The notes below the pieces were generated by a model. That model had not been told where the DNA came from, did not search any database, and saw only the letters and a list, made by a program, of their open reading frames with translations. A stretch of DNA of 64,000 nt from Oscillospiraceae bacterium. GTDB lineage: Bacteria; Bacillota; Clostridia; Oscillospirales; Ruminococcaceae. The stretch lies in the NCBI GenBank assembly GCA_017547525.1, contig JAFYPL010000001.1:1-64000 (forward strand). Direction: 5' to 3'. Both the position numbers and the translations under genes were made by a program. Numbering within the stretch: the first letter of the stretch is position 1; each line of letters starts with the position of its first letter. Of this stretch, positions 16,419 to 24,514 are shown in pieces.

Positions 16419-16470
16419 TGCTCATTTATTTAACAGTATTATTTTAATTTTATTGTTAAGTGTTTGATTA
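16419..16470. repeat. Iteron-like inverted pair (R5-R6) in the promoter of the putative rep gene
   Basis: TGCTCATTTATTTAACA (16419-16435) and TGTTAAGTGTTTGATTA (16454-16470) are divergent copies of the same 17-mer, around an 18-bp A+T centre, in the layout of the R3-R4 pair. They sit just upstream of the ribosome binding site of the 243-aa gene and overlap the end of the 149-aa gene. Confidence 0.6.
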
Positions 16471-16917
16471 AGCTGTTTCGCCTAATGTGTTCTGTTCAGA
16501 AGCCATAACTTCGAACTGTGGTTTTTCGTTTTCTTTTTCTTCTGCTGTTGGATTAAGGAAGTTTTTTACTTCTGGATATTTAGTAAGAAACCATTTTTTG
16601 ATAGTAGGATAACGCAGGGATTTTTTATGGCATTTGGAGAGGAAAATCATATCTTCAAATTCTTCAAGTTCAGCTTTTTTATCTGTGCCATATCTGAGGA
16701 TGTATTCTCTCATATAGTCGTAGTTAAGGCCACTGTATGTAGCTTTATCTGTGTTTCTTTTAATTTTCTTCTGTTCAGGTGTATAATCAGGATAATCTTT
16801 TCTTGCCTGTTGGAGAAGATAGTATTCTGTTGAGCCAACGATACTTGAATTTTTAGCAAATGCTCTGTCATAAACAAGTTTTTTATTTTTGTGGTCAATC
16901 TTAATGTAGTTAGTCAT
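16468..16917 (-). CDS. Element protein of unknown function, paralogue 1
   Basis: 149 aa. It shares with the next gene upstream the two blocks YSGLNYDYMREYI and IKKWFLTKYPEVKNF, in the same order and spacing, so the two arose by duplication. It is basic, soluble and lacks known catalytic motifs; the disordered acidic C-terminus begins near residue 125. Its stop codon lies in iteron R6. Only a poor ribosome binding site is seen (GAGGACACG). Function unknown. Confidence 0.6.
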   Translation of the reverse strand: MTNYIKIDHKNKKLVYDRAFAKNSSIVGSTEYYLLQQARKDYPDYTPEQKKIKRNTDKATYSGLNYDYMREYILRYGTDKKAELEEFEDMIFLSKCHKKSLRYPTIKKWFLTKYPEVKNFLNPTAEEKENEKPQFEVMASEQNTLGETA

Positions 16918-16942
16918 AGTCGTGTCCTCGTCTTTCTTTTAT

Positions 16943-17422
16943 TTACTGTAAAGGCATTGTTGCGATTGGATTTGTATTTGAAGAAGTTTTTACTTTCTGT
17001 TCAGAAGTTTCCACTTTACAAACCTTTTTACCTAAAATCATATTGGAAGCTGTCTTTGTGCCAAATTCTTTTATTTCAGGGAATTTTTCAAAGAACCATT
17101 TTTTAACTTCAAGAAAATTGGCTTTATCTTCACGCAGAATCTGAAATTCTATTCTGATGTCGTCATCTTCTTTTGTGTTTCTTTTGATGTATTCTTCCAT
17201 AAATTTGTAGTTCAGGCCATTGTAGGAGTCTCTTTTAGCTGTCTTTCTAACTTCAATTTTACAGTTAGGATGTTTTGCTTTCAGTTCTTCGATGAAGTCG
17301 TAAGCTTCTGAACCATATTTACAAGAGGCGTTGTAAAGTTTTTTTGTGATTGTGAATGTGTTTGTTGCTCTGTCAAAGTTTGTGCTGTTAATCATTTCTT
17401 CTCTTGTCATTGGGTTTTTCAT
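16943..17422 (-). CDS. Element protein of unknown function, paralogue 2
   Basis: 159 aa from ATG 17422, behind an AAAGGA site; an in-frame TTG at 17440 lies in that site. Shared blocks with paralogue 1: YNGLNYKFMEEYI and VKKWFFEKFPEIKEF. The preceding block (AYDFIEELKAKHPNCKIEVRK) is also alignable to ARKDYPDYTPEQKKIKR of paralogue 1. It is the first gene of the leftward run that leads to the putative rep gene. A promoter must lie in the 215-bp gap to the integrase gene. Function unknown. Confidence 0.6.
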   Translation of the reverse strand: MKNPMTREEMINSTNFDRATNTFTITKKLYNASCKYGSEAYDFIEELKAKHPNCKIEVRKTAKRDSYNGLNYKFMEEYIKRNTKEDDDIRIEFQILREDKANFLEVKKWFFEKFPEIKEFGTKTASNMILGKKVCKVETSEQKVKTSSNTNPIATMPLQ

Positions 17423-17638
17423 AGTGGTTAATCCTTTCAATCTTTTATCTTTTTTATTTTGTTTGGAGAGGTTTTTCTTTTTGTTTTCCTCTCCCTTTCT
17501 TTGTCTATATTATACACCCTGACTTGTCAGTTTCTCTGATTCTAATGTAAGTCGAGTATTGGCAACAAAAAGATTTTATGATAAGATAAGAAAAAGAAAT
17601 TTGCGAGAAATGTGCTTGGATATGAAAGGAGTCCAAGT

Positions 17639-18841
17639 ATGGCAACAATAATCAAAAACAAAAATAAAAATGGAGATGTAATCTCATTCAGAATAAAAAT
17701 CTATAAAGGTGTAGATAGAAACGGAAAAGAACTACCCCCATATTTAAAAACAGTAAAAGTGCCAAAAGGAATATCTGAAAGACAGCTTAAAAAACTTATA
17801 GAAAAAGAAACAGCTTCTTTTGAAATAGAGTGTAAAGGCCTGATGATAGAAAGCAATAATATTCGTTTTGACGAGTTTGTGGATAAAGCTATGGAACTCA
17901 AAAAATTATCAGGTGTAGAATTAAGCACTTTATCAAGGTATCAGAATATGTTGGATAACAGAATTCTGCCTGCTTTTGGCCATTGGAAAGTCAAAGATAT
18001 TACAGGCAACCATCTAAATAAATTTTATAAAAGTTTGTCAGAAGCAGGCACTAACAAAAAGCAATCAGATAAAGGTTTATCACAAAAAACTGTTTTGGAA
18101 TATCACAGACTTATATCAAGCATTCTTGAAGAAGCACGAAGACAACATTTAATTGCCTTTAATCCTGCGAAAGACATCAAGGTTTCATCAAGTGTTTCAA
18201 AAACACCTAATTATTATCAGTCTGATGAAATTGAGAAAATAAAAAAAGCTTTCCAAAAGGAAAGCATAAAATGGCGAACTATTGGATTTTTAATGCTCCA
18301 ATATGGTGGCAGACGAGCAGAATATACAGGGCTGAAATACAAATCAATAGACTTTAAAAATCATATTCTTACTATTGATAGCTGTGTGTTATACAACTCA
18401 AAAGATGGTGTGTATGAAAAAGATTACACCAAAGCAAGAAAAGCAAGAAGTTTGCCGATGTCAAAAGAAATTGAAGATATGTTAAGGCTGTACCTCTTTT
18501 GGCTTGATGGCGAAAAAGCAAGATATGGAGATGATTGGATAGAAACAGACTACATTTTCACAGGAGAAAAAGGTGGCCTGATGAATCCTGATGTTATCAC
18601 AAGACAATTCAAACGCATAACTGATAAAAACAGAAAAACAGACCCTGATTTTCCACATATCAATCCTCACGCATTCAGGCACACAGTTGCCTCTACACTT
18701 ATCAGTAAAGGTGTAGATGTAGTTTCGGCAGCGGCCTACATAGGAGATGTTCCTACAACAGTTTCCACAAGATATGCTCACACAATTACAGAAGCAAAAT
18801 TAAAAGCTTTTCAAGAAATGAATACTGTAATTTTTGGCTGA
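17639..18841 (+). CDS. int: Tyrosine-type site-specific integrase
   Basis: 400 aa from MATIIKNKNK, behind AAAGGAG; an ATG nine codons earlier has no such site. An arm-binding N-terminal domain (about 1-60), a SAM-like core-binding domain (about 75-175) and the catalytic domain follow in the order of phage/ICE integrases. Catalytic residues: R225 in GGRRAEYTGL, H344-x-x-R347 in HAFRHT, and Y379 in STRYAHT; the usual GH before the tyrosine is GD (369-370). It sits 500 bp from the intact tRNA, the expected place for the gene that inserted the element. The gene is read toward the att site, opposite to most element genes. Confidence 0.96.
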   Translation: MATIIKNKNKNGDVISFRIKIYKGVDRNGKELPPYLKTVKVPKGISERQLKKLIEKETASFEIECKGLMIESNNIRFDEFVDKAMELKKLSGVELSTLSRYQNMLDNRILPAFGHWKVKDITGNHLNKFYKSLSEAGTNKKQSDKGLSQKTVLEYHRLISSILEEARRQHLIAFNPAKDIKVSSSVSKTPNYYQSDEIEKIKKAFQKESIKWRTIGFLMLQYGGRRAEYTGLKYKSIDFKNHILTIDSCVLYNSKDGVYEKDYTKARKARSLPMSKEIEDMLRLYLFWLDGEKARYGDDWIETDYIFTGEKGGLMNPDVITRQFKRITDKNRKTDPDFPHINPHAFRHTVASTLISKGVDVVSAAAYIGDVPTTVSTRYAHTITEAKLKAFQEMNTVIFG

Positions 18842-18858
18842 TAAAAGAAAAATCATCC

Positions 18859-19058
18859 TTTCAGTACAGAAACTGTACAGATTTTTTAATACCTGTACTT
18901 ATCTTATGTAAAGAAAAGATGATAAAAAGATGTTAAATTTTGTTATTTTCAGGTTAATTTATGTATTAAACTTGTAAAAAAGATGTTTTCAAGTTGATAA
19001 TATCTAATTTCATTTCAGTACAATTTCGGTACAACTTAATAAAAATTCTGTACTGAAA
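18859..19058. promoter_or_regulatory. Cluster of putative integrase sites near the right end
   Basis: Two kinds of repeat: TTTCAGTACA at 18859-18868 and 19013-19022, and its inverse TGTACTGAAA at 19049-19058; and AAAAGATGATAAAAAGATGT at 18914-18933, with a half copy at 18977-18986. The second matches 19 of 20 positions of the inverted copy at the left end (11902-11921). Both would suit recombinase or accessory-factor binding. No gene is present in 18842-19341. Confidence 0.5.
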
Positions 19059-19083
19059 AAATATTAAAGTGGTTTCCAGACAA

Positions 19084-19154
19084 AAAAAGAAATCCCCTAA
19101 CCACTGGGATGGTTAGGGATTCTTGTGGTTGCGGAGGCTGGATTTGAACCAACG
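19084..19154 (-). repeat. Second partial tRNA 3' end with terminator (copy B)
   Basis: 19126-19154 repeats the 29 terminal bases of the initiator tRNA (T arm, acceptor and CCA), and a terminator hairpin with arms 19095-19103 and 19110-19118 follows on the minus strand. It is nearly the same hairpin as copy A (11671-11696). Beyond 19154 the sequence differs from the tRNA, so this is neither a whole tRNA nor an exact att copy. Confidence 0.75.
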
Positions 19155-19300
19155 TCCTCTTGCGGTGCCCGAAAAAATCTTCGTGCTGTTCGCTTACTCG
19201 ATTTTTTCGACCGCTGCGCCATCCCCTGCTGCCCTTCATCCGCCACTGGCGGCGGTTGCAGGCGATGCCTTCGAGAACCCTCGGTCGTTGGTTTTATACA
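19155..19300. other. GC-rich remnant between tRNA-like copies B and C
   Basis: This 146-bp piece is far richer in G+C than the element around it. It holds a long hairpin with arms near 19162-19179 and 19199-19214 (GCGGT...GAAAAAATC paired with GATTTTTTCG...ACCGC). At 19281-19293 a T-arm-like TCGGTCGTTGGTT appears on the opposite strand to copies A-C, i.e. inverted. No gene. It may be the scar of an earlier insertion at the same tRNA. Confidence 0.5.
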
Positions 19301-19335
19301 AAAGAAAAAAGCCTTAATCACTGGGATGATTAAGA
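19301..19335 (-). terminator. Terminator of the initiator tRNA (copy C)
   Basis: Eight-bp arms 19313-19320 and 19327-19334, loop CTGGGA, with TTTTTTCTTTT on the minus strand. Loop and layout are those of copies A and B; the stem differs. Confidence 0.75.
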
Positions 19336-19341
19336 CTTTTG

Positions 19342-19418
<77 letters not shown>

Positions 19419-19442
19419 ATATCTAATTTTTACAGTATTGAT

Positions 19443-19471
19443 AGTATACCACGAGAAAACACAGTTGTCAA
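19443..19471 (-). promoter_or_regulatory. Consensus promoter of the initiator tRNA
   Basis: On the minus strand TTGACA (19466-19471) and TATACT (19443-19448) are separated by exactly 17 bp, about 24 nt upstream of the mature tRNA. A textbook sigma-70/sigma-A promoter. Confidence 0.85.
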
Positions 19472-19485
19472 CACTTTTTTTGAGA

Positions 19486-19520
19486 ATTTTTAAAAAATAT
19501 CCGGGAGGGGCCTCCCGGAT
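19486..19520 (-). terminator. Terminator of the 67-aa membrane protein gene
   Basis: Perfect 10-bp arms 19499-19508 and 19511-19520, with a T run on the minus strand. Confidence 0.85.
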
Positions 19521-19528
19521 AAAATTTA

Positions 19529-19732
19529 TTATTCTTCTTCTGGTAATTCGATTTCTGCGATTACAGGTTCGTCATCTTCTACGATGATGAATTCTTCGCC
19601 CATTTCTTCTGTGTACAGCATTTCTTCGCCGTCATCAGGTTTCTGGTTTTTCTTGTACAGGTAGTAACCTGCAGCACCGATTACTGCACCTGCAGCTGCC
19701 AATGCAACAACGCCGGAAATAAAACGTCTCAT
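19529..19732 (-). CDS. Small single-pass membrane protein with acidic tail
   Basis: 67 aa, AGGAGAG ribosome binding site. An N-terminal basic start and one glycine/alanine-rich helix (about 4-26, VVALAAAGAVIGAAGYYLY) precede a strongly acidic cytosolic or external tail (EEMLYTEEMGEEF... PEEE). No family recognised. It lies between the initiator tRNA and a 240-bp gap that holds an inverted repeat (GTATACCA 19802-19809 / TGGTATAC 19819-19826). Confidence 0.65.
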   Translation of the reverse strand: MRRFISGVVALAAAGAVIGAAGYYLYKKNQKPDDGEEMLYTEEMGEEFIIVEDDEPVIAEIELPEEE

Positions 19733-19975
19733 AGTAACTCTCCTTTATATGTGATTTGTTGAGTAAACAACATTTTGTTGTACAAATGTATTATATTTAT
19801 AGTATACCACTTTTTTGCTGGTATACAAATGAAAATTTTGTGTATTTAGAAAAATATTCTGATTGACTTATGGTATTTAATATAGTAAACTAAAAAATGG
19901 TGTGTCAAGCACCTGTAAATAAGCAAATAAACATATTTTTAAATAAAACATAAAAAATAAAGTGAGGACAACAAA

Positions 19976-20596
19976 ATGGATAGCAAAATGGTTAAACTGA
20001 AAAAATATCTTATCGTTACTATCGGCCAGATTATCATCGGCACAGGTTGCGCATTCCTGGTTACCAGCGGCATGGGTAATGACCCAATGGGCGTTATGGT
20101 TAGTGGCTTCAGTAATCTGACAGGTATTCCTTTCGGCACAATGACAAACATTGTAAGTGCTGTACTGTTTGCAGTTCTTATGGTTTTCTACCGCAAAAGA
20201 CTGGCACTGTCCACAGTAATCACAGTTTTCGCAATCGGCTGGACTATTGACCCAGTATGCGTACTGCTCAACGCTATCAACGCATCCACATTTATCACAA
20301 GCTATATCTACCCTATCGTAGGTTGTGTTATCATTGCTACTGGTGTTGCATTCTACCTGTCTATCGACTTTGGTGCATCTATCACAGATAACGTTATCCT
20401 GATGATTTCTGACCTGGCTAAAAAACCATACTCCTTCGGTTGCTACACTCTGTATGCTATCTATGTAACTATCGGTATTCTTACAGGTGGTGTATGGGGC
20501 TATGCTACAATCCTGGCTCTTACAATCAGCGGTAAACTTATCGACGCTATGCTGCCAGTATTCACAAGAACAGTTGCAGTTTGGGCTAACAAATAA
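19976..20596 (+). CDS. YczE/YitT-like integral membrane protein
   Basis: 206 aa with about five to six membrane helices. Pattern matches the YczE/YyaS group: an early TSGMGNDPMGVMVSGFS block and a later IDFGASITDNVILMIS block are the paired repeats of this family. Biological role unknown; distant YitT proteins are equally uncharacterised. GTGAGGAC before the ATG is a weak ribosome binding site. Codon use (GGT, GCT, CTG, AAA) is that of a well-expressed gene. Monocistronic. Confidence 0.8.
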   Translation: MDSKMVKLKKYLIVTIGQIIIGTGCAFLVTSGMGNDPMGVMVSGFSNLTGIPFGTMTNIVSAVLFAVLMVFYRKRLALSTVITVFAIGWTIDPVCVLLNAINASTFITSYIYPIVGCVIIATGVAFYLSIDFGASITDNVILMISDLAKKPYSFGCYTLYAIYVTIGILTGGVWGYATILALTISGKLIDAMLPVFTRTVAVWANK

Positions 20597-20607
20597 TTTT
20601 CACATAA

Positions 20608-20636
20608 TACAGCGGGGCAAAAGCCCCGCTTTTTTG
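20608..20636 (+). terminator. Terminator after YczE-like gene
   Basis: Perfect 8-bp GC arms 20611-20618 and 20623-20630, AAAA loop, T run. Confidence 0.85.
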
Positions 20637-20696
20637 TTGACTGTTATGTTTTATAGTCTATAATTTAAAGTATATTATGTAAAAAAAGGAAAATAT

Positions 20697-21530
20697 ATGA
20701 TTATTGCATTTTTAATCAGCTTTACAGCCTGTATAGTAGGTGCTATCTGCGGTATGGGTGGCGGCGTTATAATAAAACCGGTGCTGGACTTTATTCAGTT
20801 TGGTACCGCATCACAAATCAGCTTTATGTCCGGTTGCACAGTGCTGGCTATGACCACATACTCTGTAGGTAAATCGCTGAAATCCGGAGAGAAAACAGTG
20901 GATGTAAAAACAGCCACACCATTGGCTGTAGGTGCGGCCATAGGTGGCGTAATAGGTAAGACCCTGTTCAATACTCTGCGAGACATGTTTGCAAACCGCC
21001 AGATGGTAGGTGCGGTCCAGGCGGCGGCGCTGGCGGTGATTACTCTGGCTACACTGATTTATACCATAAATAAGGAAAAAATCACCACCCGAAAAGTGAC
21101 TGGCCCGGTGGCCTGTTGTGTCATAGGTCTGGCGCTGGGTGTGGTTTCCAGTTTTCTCGGTATCGGCGGCGGCCCGATAAATCTGGTGGTTTTATATTAC
21201 TTTTTCAGCATGCAGACCAAAACTGCAGCAGCCAACAGCCTGTATATTATCCTTTTCAGTCAGCTGGCCAGCGTGCTGTCCACATTTGTGACAGGTGTAC
21301 CGGAAATAAATCTGTTTTCACTGTTACTTATGATGACAGGCGGCGTATGCGGCGGTATAACGGGCCGTAAACTGACAAAGAAAATGGACAATAAAGCAGT
21401 TGATAAGCTGTTTATCATGCTGATGGTGTTTATAATACTTATCAGTTGTTACAACGCATGGAATTATGCCACACCGGCCATGATTCTGCCACAGCGGACA
21501 AATGACAGCGTTTTTGTAGTAATAGGATAA
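20697..21530 (+). CDS. TauE/SafE family sulfite/sulfonate exporter-like permease
   Basis: 277 aa, about eight membrane helices in two homologous halves. The paired family motifs are visible: AICGMGGGVIIKPVLDF near the start and VVSSFLGIGGGPINLVVLYYFF in the middle. Family members move sulfite, sulfoacetate or other small anions; substrate not predictable here. It has its own promoter gap and terminator and lies before the chromate-type transporter pair. Confidence 0.87.
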   Translation: MIIAFLISFTACIVGAICGMGGGVIIKPVLDFIQFGTASQISFMSGCTVLAMTTYSVGKSLKSGEKTVDVKTATPLAVGAAIGGVIGKTLFNTLRDMFANRQMVGAVQAAALAVITLATLIYTINKEKITTRKVTGPVACCVIGLALGVVSSFLGIGGGPINLVVLYYFFSMQTKTAAANSLYIILFSQLASVLSTFVTGVPEINLFSLLLMMTGGVCGGITGRKLTKKMDNKAVDKLFIMLMVFIILISCYNAWNYATPAMILPQRTNDSVFVVIG

Positions 21531-21533
21531 AAC

Positions 21534-21561
21534 AAAGCGGGGGAAACTCCGCTTTTTATTT
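21534..21561 (+). terminator. Terminator after TauE/SafE gene
   Basis: Nine-bp arms 21534-21542 and 21547-21555 with one G-U pair, T tail. Confidence 0.7.
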
Positions 21562-21619
21562 TACATTTTCGGTGCATAGTGTTATGATATATTGGTAACT
21601 ATGAAAGAAGGTTGAAGAT

Positions 21620-22180
21620 ATGAAAAAATATCTTGATATATTTTTTGCTTTCTGCCGTGTAGGCGGGCTTACCTTTGGCGGTGGGCTGGCAATGCTGCCT
21701 ATATTGGAGAGAGAAATGATAAATGACAGTCACCAGTGGCTGACAAAGGAAGAAATATCGGACTATTATGCTCTGGCGCAGTGTGCACCGGGGATTATAG
21801 CTATAAATACCAGTGTGCTTTGTGGCAACCATATAGCAGGTGTAATCGGTGGTATAGCGGCTGCATTTGGTGTAGTTGTGCCGTCAATTATCGTAATTCT
21901 GATTGTTGCCAGTGTACTGAATAACTTTATGACAGTACCTGCAGTGGCATCCGCACTGATAGGTATACGTGCAGGCGTATGTGCACTGATTCTGAAAACA
22001 GTGCTGAATCTGTCAAAGAAAAACGTAGTGGACAAACTGACCATGGTGGTTTTTCTGGTGGCACTGGCCGCACTGACTTTTGTGGATATCAGCCCGGTTA
22101 TTCCTGTTATAGCAGGCGCGGTGATAGGTATATGCGCTAAATGCTTTGCACCACAGAATAAAAAGGAGGATGAAAGATGA
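21620..22180 (+). CDS. Chromate transporter family protein, half 1
   Basis: 186 aa, one ChrA (CHR) domain. Motif GGLTFGGGLAMLPILEREM at about 14-32 and the conserved QCAPGIIAINTSV block are characteristic. Short CHR proteins act as pairs, each with one domain in opposite topology, as in Bacillus YwrA/YwrB. The next gene overlaps by 4 nt (ATGA), so a hetero-dimer is expected. Chromate efflux is proven only for some members; in an anaerobe another oxyanion is possible. Confidence 0.88.
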   Translation: MKKYLDIFFAFCRVGGLTFGGGLAMLPILEREMINDSHQWLTKEEISDYYALAQCAPGIIAINTSVLCGNHIAGVIGGIAAAFGVVVPSIIVILIVASVLNNFMTVPAVASALIGIRAGVCALILKTVLNLSKKNVVDKLTMVVFLVALAALTFVDISPVIPVIAGAVIGICAKCFAPQNKKEDER

Positions 22181-22740
22181 TTTACTTCCGACTTTTTTAT
22201 GAATTTGCAAAAGTAGCTGTATTCACCTTTGGCGGTGGTATGGCGTCTATACCATTCCTGCAGGATATGGCTGTGGAAACAGGTTGGTTTACCCTTGAGC
22301 AACTGACTGACTTTATAGCTGTAAGTGAAAGTACTCCTGGTCCTATAGCTGTAAATATAGCCACCTATGCCGGATACAACACAGCAGGTGTGCTGGGCGG
22401 TATCTGTGCCACAATGGGGCTGGTTTTTCCGGCCATAGTACTGATGACCATAGTGGCCCGTTTTATCACTGCTTTCCGTGGCAATAAGTACATCGACCGG
22501 GCATTTTACGGCCTGCGTCCTTGTGTTCTGGCGCTGATTATGTCCGCCCTTATAGGTATAGCAAAAGTTACTCTTATTAACGAAGGTGCGGTTATAGCTG
22601 GTCTGCTGTCAGCGGTAAATGTCCGTGCATGTCTGATTTTTGCACTGGTTGTTTCATTACAGAATGTAAATAAATTTAAAAAATTACATCCTGTAATCTT
22701 TCTGGCTTTGTCGGCGGCGCTGGGCATAGTATTATTCTGA
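22177..22740 (+). CDS. Chromate transporter family protein, half 2
   Basis: 187 aa, the second CHR domain. VAVFTFGGGMASIPFLQDM and the SESTPGPIAVNIATYAG block match the first half. ATG of this gene overlaps the TGA of the previous one. A terminator follows directly. Together the two cover one standard 370-aa ChrA. Confidence 0.88.
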   Translation: MIYFRLFYEFAKVAVFTFGGGMASIPFLQDMAVETGWFTLEQLTDFIAVSESTPGPIAVNIATYAGYNTAGVLGGICATMGLVFPAIVLMTIVARFITAFRGNKYIDRAFYGLRPCVLALIMSALIGIAKVTLINEGAVIAGLLSAVNVRACLIFALVVSLQNVNKFKKLHPVIFLALSAALGIVLF

Positions 22741-22744
22741 AAAT

Positions 22745-22777
22745 AAAAAAGCTGCAGTATTTACTGCAGCTTTTATT
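22745..22777. terminator. Terminator between chromate pair and barstar gene
   Basis: Perfect 13-bp arms 22747-22759 and 22762-22774; T-rich tail on both strands. Serves both convergent operons. Confidence 0.85.
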
Positions 22778-22779
22778 TT

Positions 22780-23067
22780 TTACAGTTCGTCTACCAGTTC
22801 TTCTATAATAACTGATACATTAGGATTCTTTTCGCCGGCGGCTTCCAGTGTGTTCAGCAGACTGTCAGCATAACGGCGCATATTGTCCTGCATTTCCTGC
22901 ACATAAGATACGATAATCTGCACAGGTTTGCCCATTTCGCACAGGCAGTCATACAGGGCATCCAGATTTTTTCCATAATAGTCAGGCAGATTCAGTTTTT
23001 TCTGCAGATAGAGATGAGTCGCATCCCTGTCTGTCATTTTTCTGCCATCAAGTACAACTATATTCAT
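22780..23067 (-). CDS. Barstar-family ribonuclease inhibitor
   Basis: 95 aa, barstar size. VVLDGRKMTDRDATHLYLQKKLNLPDYYGKNLDALYDCL matches the barstar fold, where the aromatic YYGKNLDALYD helix carries the acidic residue that blocks the barnase active site. It lies 3 nt after the stop of a barnase-type ribonuclease gene, in the classical toxin-then-inhibitor order. Cytoplasmic, no signal peptide: it would neutralise enzyme that fails to leave the cell. Confidence 0.93.
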   Translation of the reverse strand: MNIVVLDGRKMTDRDATHLYLQKKLNLPDYYGKNLDALYDCLCEMGKPVQIIVSYVQEMQDNMRRYADSLLNTLEAAGEKNPNVSVIIEELVDEL

Positions 23068-23070
23068 TTT

Positions 23071-23601
23071 CTATTCCTTTCCGTAAAGCAGTTCAAAGGA
23101 CTCGTAGTGGTCGTGGGTATAGTAAATCAGTCCGTCGTTGGAAAATACTATTCTGCGGGACCCACGGCTGTGATAACCATCGGTGTCTATATCGCATTCA
23201 TACCATATGCGTCCTTTTGCGTCAGGTAGCAGGCCTTCACGGTTGCCAAACACATCGCCACCTATGGCATAGCCCGGTGCGTATTCTTCCACACTGCCAC
23301 CTTCCCAGCCCAGATCACGGGCTTCGTCTTTTGTGATGAAATTATATGGCAGATGACCATAAGCGTGTATATACATGGATACATTCTTTTTGTCAAAATA
23401 CCGTCCGTCTTTGTCAATGACGGTTATTTCATAGTCTTCACTGGCATCTGAACTCCGGCCGGTTTCACTGTTATCAGCCTGTACCTGTTGAGTTGTACCA
23501 CTGTCGGTTGTAACAGCACCTTCAGTGTCTGTGCTGCCTCCACAGCCAGCCATAGCCAAAACCATGACAATGGCCATAATTACAGATAATATTCGTTTCA
23601 T
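23071..23601 (-). CDS. Barnase-family ribonuclease as a lipoprotein
   Basis: 176 aa from MKRILSVI, set by an AGGGTGA site; the ORF runs 32 residues further upstream with no ribosome binding site. Signal peptide with lipobox LAMAGC (cysteine about residue 20), then a Ser/Thr/Asp-rich linker and the ribonuclease domain. The barnase core is visible: HLPYNFITKDEARDLGW, GRIWYECDID, SRRIVFSNDGLIYYTHDHYESF. Residues equivalent to the catalytic Glu, Arg and His lie in the last two blocks. Exported and lipid-anchored. Role in nutrient RNA breakdown or competition is not decidable here. Confidence 0.9.
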   Translation of the reverse strand: MKRILSVIMAIVMVLAMAGCGGSTDTEGAVTTDSGTTQQVQADNSETGRSSDASEDYEITVIDKDGRYFDKKNVSMYIHAYGHLPYNFITKDEARDLGWEGGSVEEYAPGYAIGGDVFGNREGLLPDAKGRIWYECDIDTDGYHSRGSRRIVFSNDGLIYYTHDHYESFELLYGKE

Positions 23602-23763
23602 TGTATCACCCTTTGTTTTTGATATACTATCAGTATAACATATAAATATGCGGTATAAAAGTACACAAATATTCAATTTTTTGATAATGTTGTACAATAA
23701 AACTTTATTTGTTCACAATTATAATGTATACTATAATAGATAAAGCATTTACAGGAGGATATT

Positions 23764-24462
23764 ATGGACAAAGAAAGAATCCTGATAGTTGATGATGACA
23801 GAAATATATGTGAGCTTCTCCGACTCTACCTGGAAAAGGAAGGTTATGAAACACATATTGCCCATGATGGTGAAAATGCTCTGGAAGTTTACGACGAACG
23901 ATTGTTTGATCTGGTGCTGATGGATGTAATGATGCCACGTGTGGATGGCTGGGAAGCCTGCCGCCGTATCCGTGCAAAAGGTAACACACCTATCATTATG
24001 CTGACAGCCAAAGGTGAAACTTTTGATAAAGTACTGGGTCTGGAACTGGGCGCAGATGACTATGTAGTAAAACCATTTGATACCAAGGAAGTGGTGGCCA
24101 GAATTAAAGCTGTGCTTCGCCGCAGCGGCAGACGGAAAACAGTGCCTGCCACAAATGACGGTGCACTGACTTTTGACAATCTGGTTGTAAATATCACCAA
24201 GTACGAACTGCGTGTAAAAGATGAAGTAGTTGATACACCGCCGAAAGAACTGGAACTGCTGTATCATCTGGCTTCAAACCCTAATAAGGTGTTTACACGT
24301 GATGCCCTGCTGGACGAAGTATGGGGATTTGAATATTATGGTGACAGCCGTACAATAGACGTACACATCAAACGTCTGCGTGAAAAACTGGAAGGCGTGA
24401 GCGAACAGTGGAACCTGAAAACAGTATGGGGCGTAGGCTACAAATTTGAACTCAAAGAGTAA
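23764..24462 (+). CDS. OmpR/PhoB-family response regulator
   Basis: 232 aa. Receiver domain 1-120: acidic pair D10/D11, phospho-acceptor D54 in LVLMDVMMPRVDG, T/K in MLTAKG and VVKPFD. C-terminal winged helix of the OmpR class (about 135-230) with VFTRDALLDEVWG and RTIDVHIKRLREK. Acts with the histidine kinase two genes downstream. Ribosome binding site CAGGAGG. First gene of a three-gene operon. Confidence 0.95.
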   Translation: MDKERILIVDDDRNICELLRLYLEKEGYETHIAHDGENALEVYDERLFDLVLMDVMMPRVDGWEACRRIRAKGNTPIIMLTAKGETFDKVLGLELGADDYVVKPFDTKEVVARIKAVLRRSGRRKTVPATNDGALTFDNLVVNITKYELRVKDEVVDTPPKELELLYHLASNPNKVFTRDALLDEVWGFEYYGDSRTIDVHIKRLREKLEGVSEQWNLKTVWGVGYKFELKE

Positions 24463-24514
24463 TCTTTGACAATAACAGTAATCAATAAAATTTATATACA
24501 AGGAGAATACAACA

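Noticed and set aside
19126..19214. A second complete tRNA (Ser- or Leu-like with long arm)
   Set aside because: Only T arm and acceptor 3' strand are tRNA-like; no matching 5' acceptor strand or anticodon arm.
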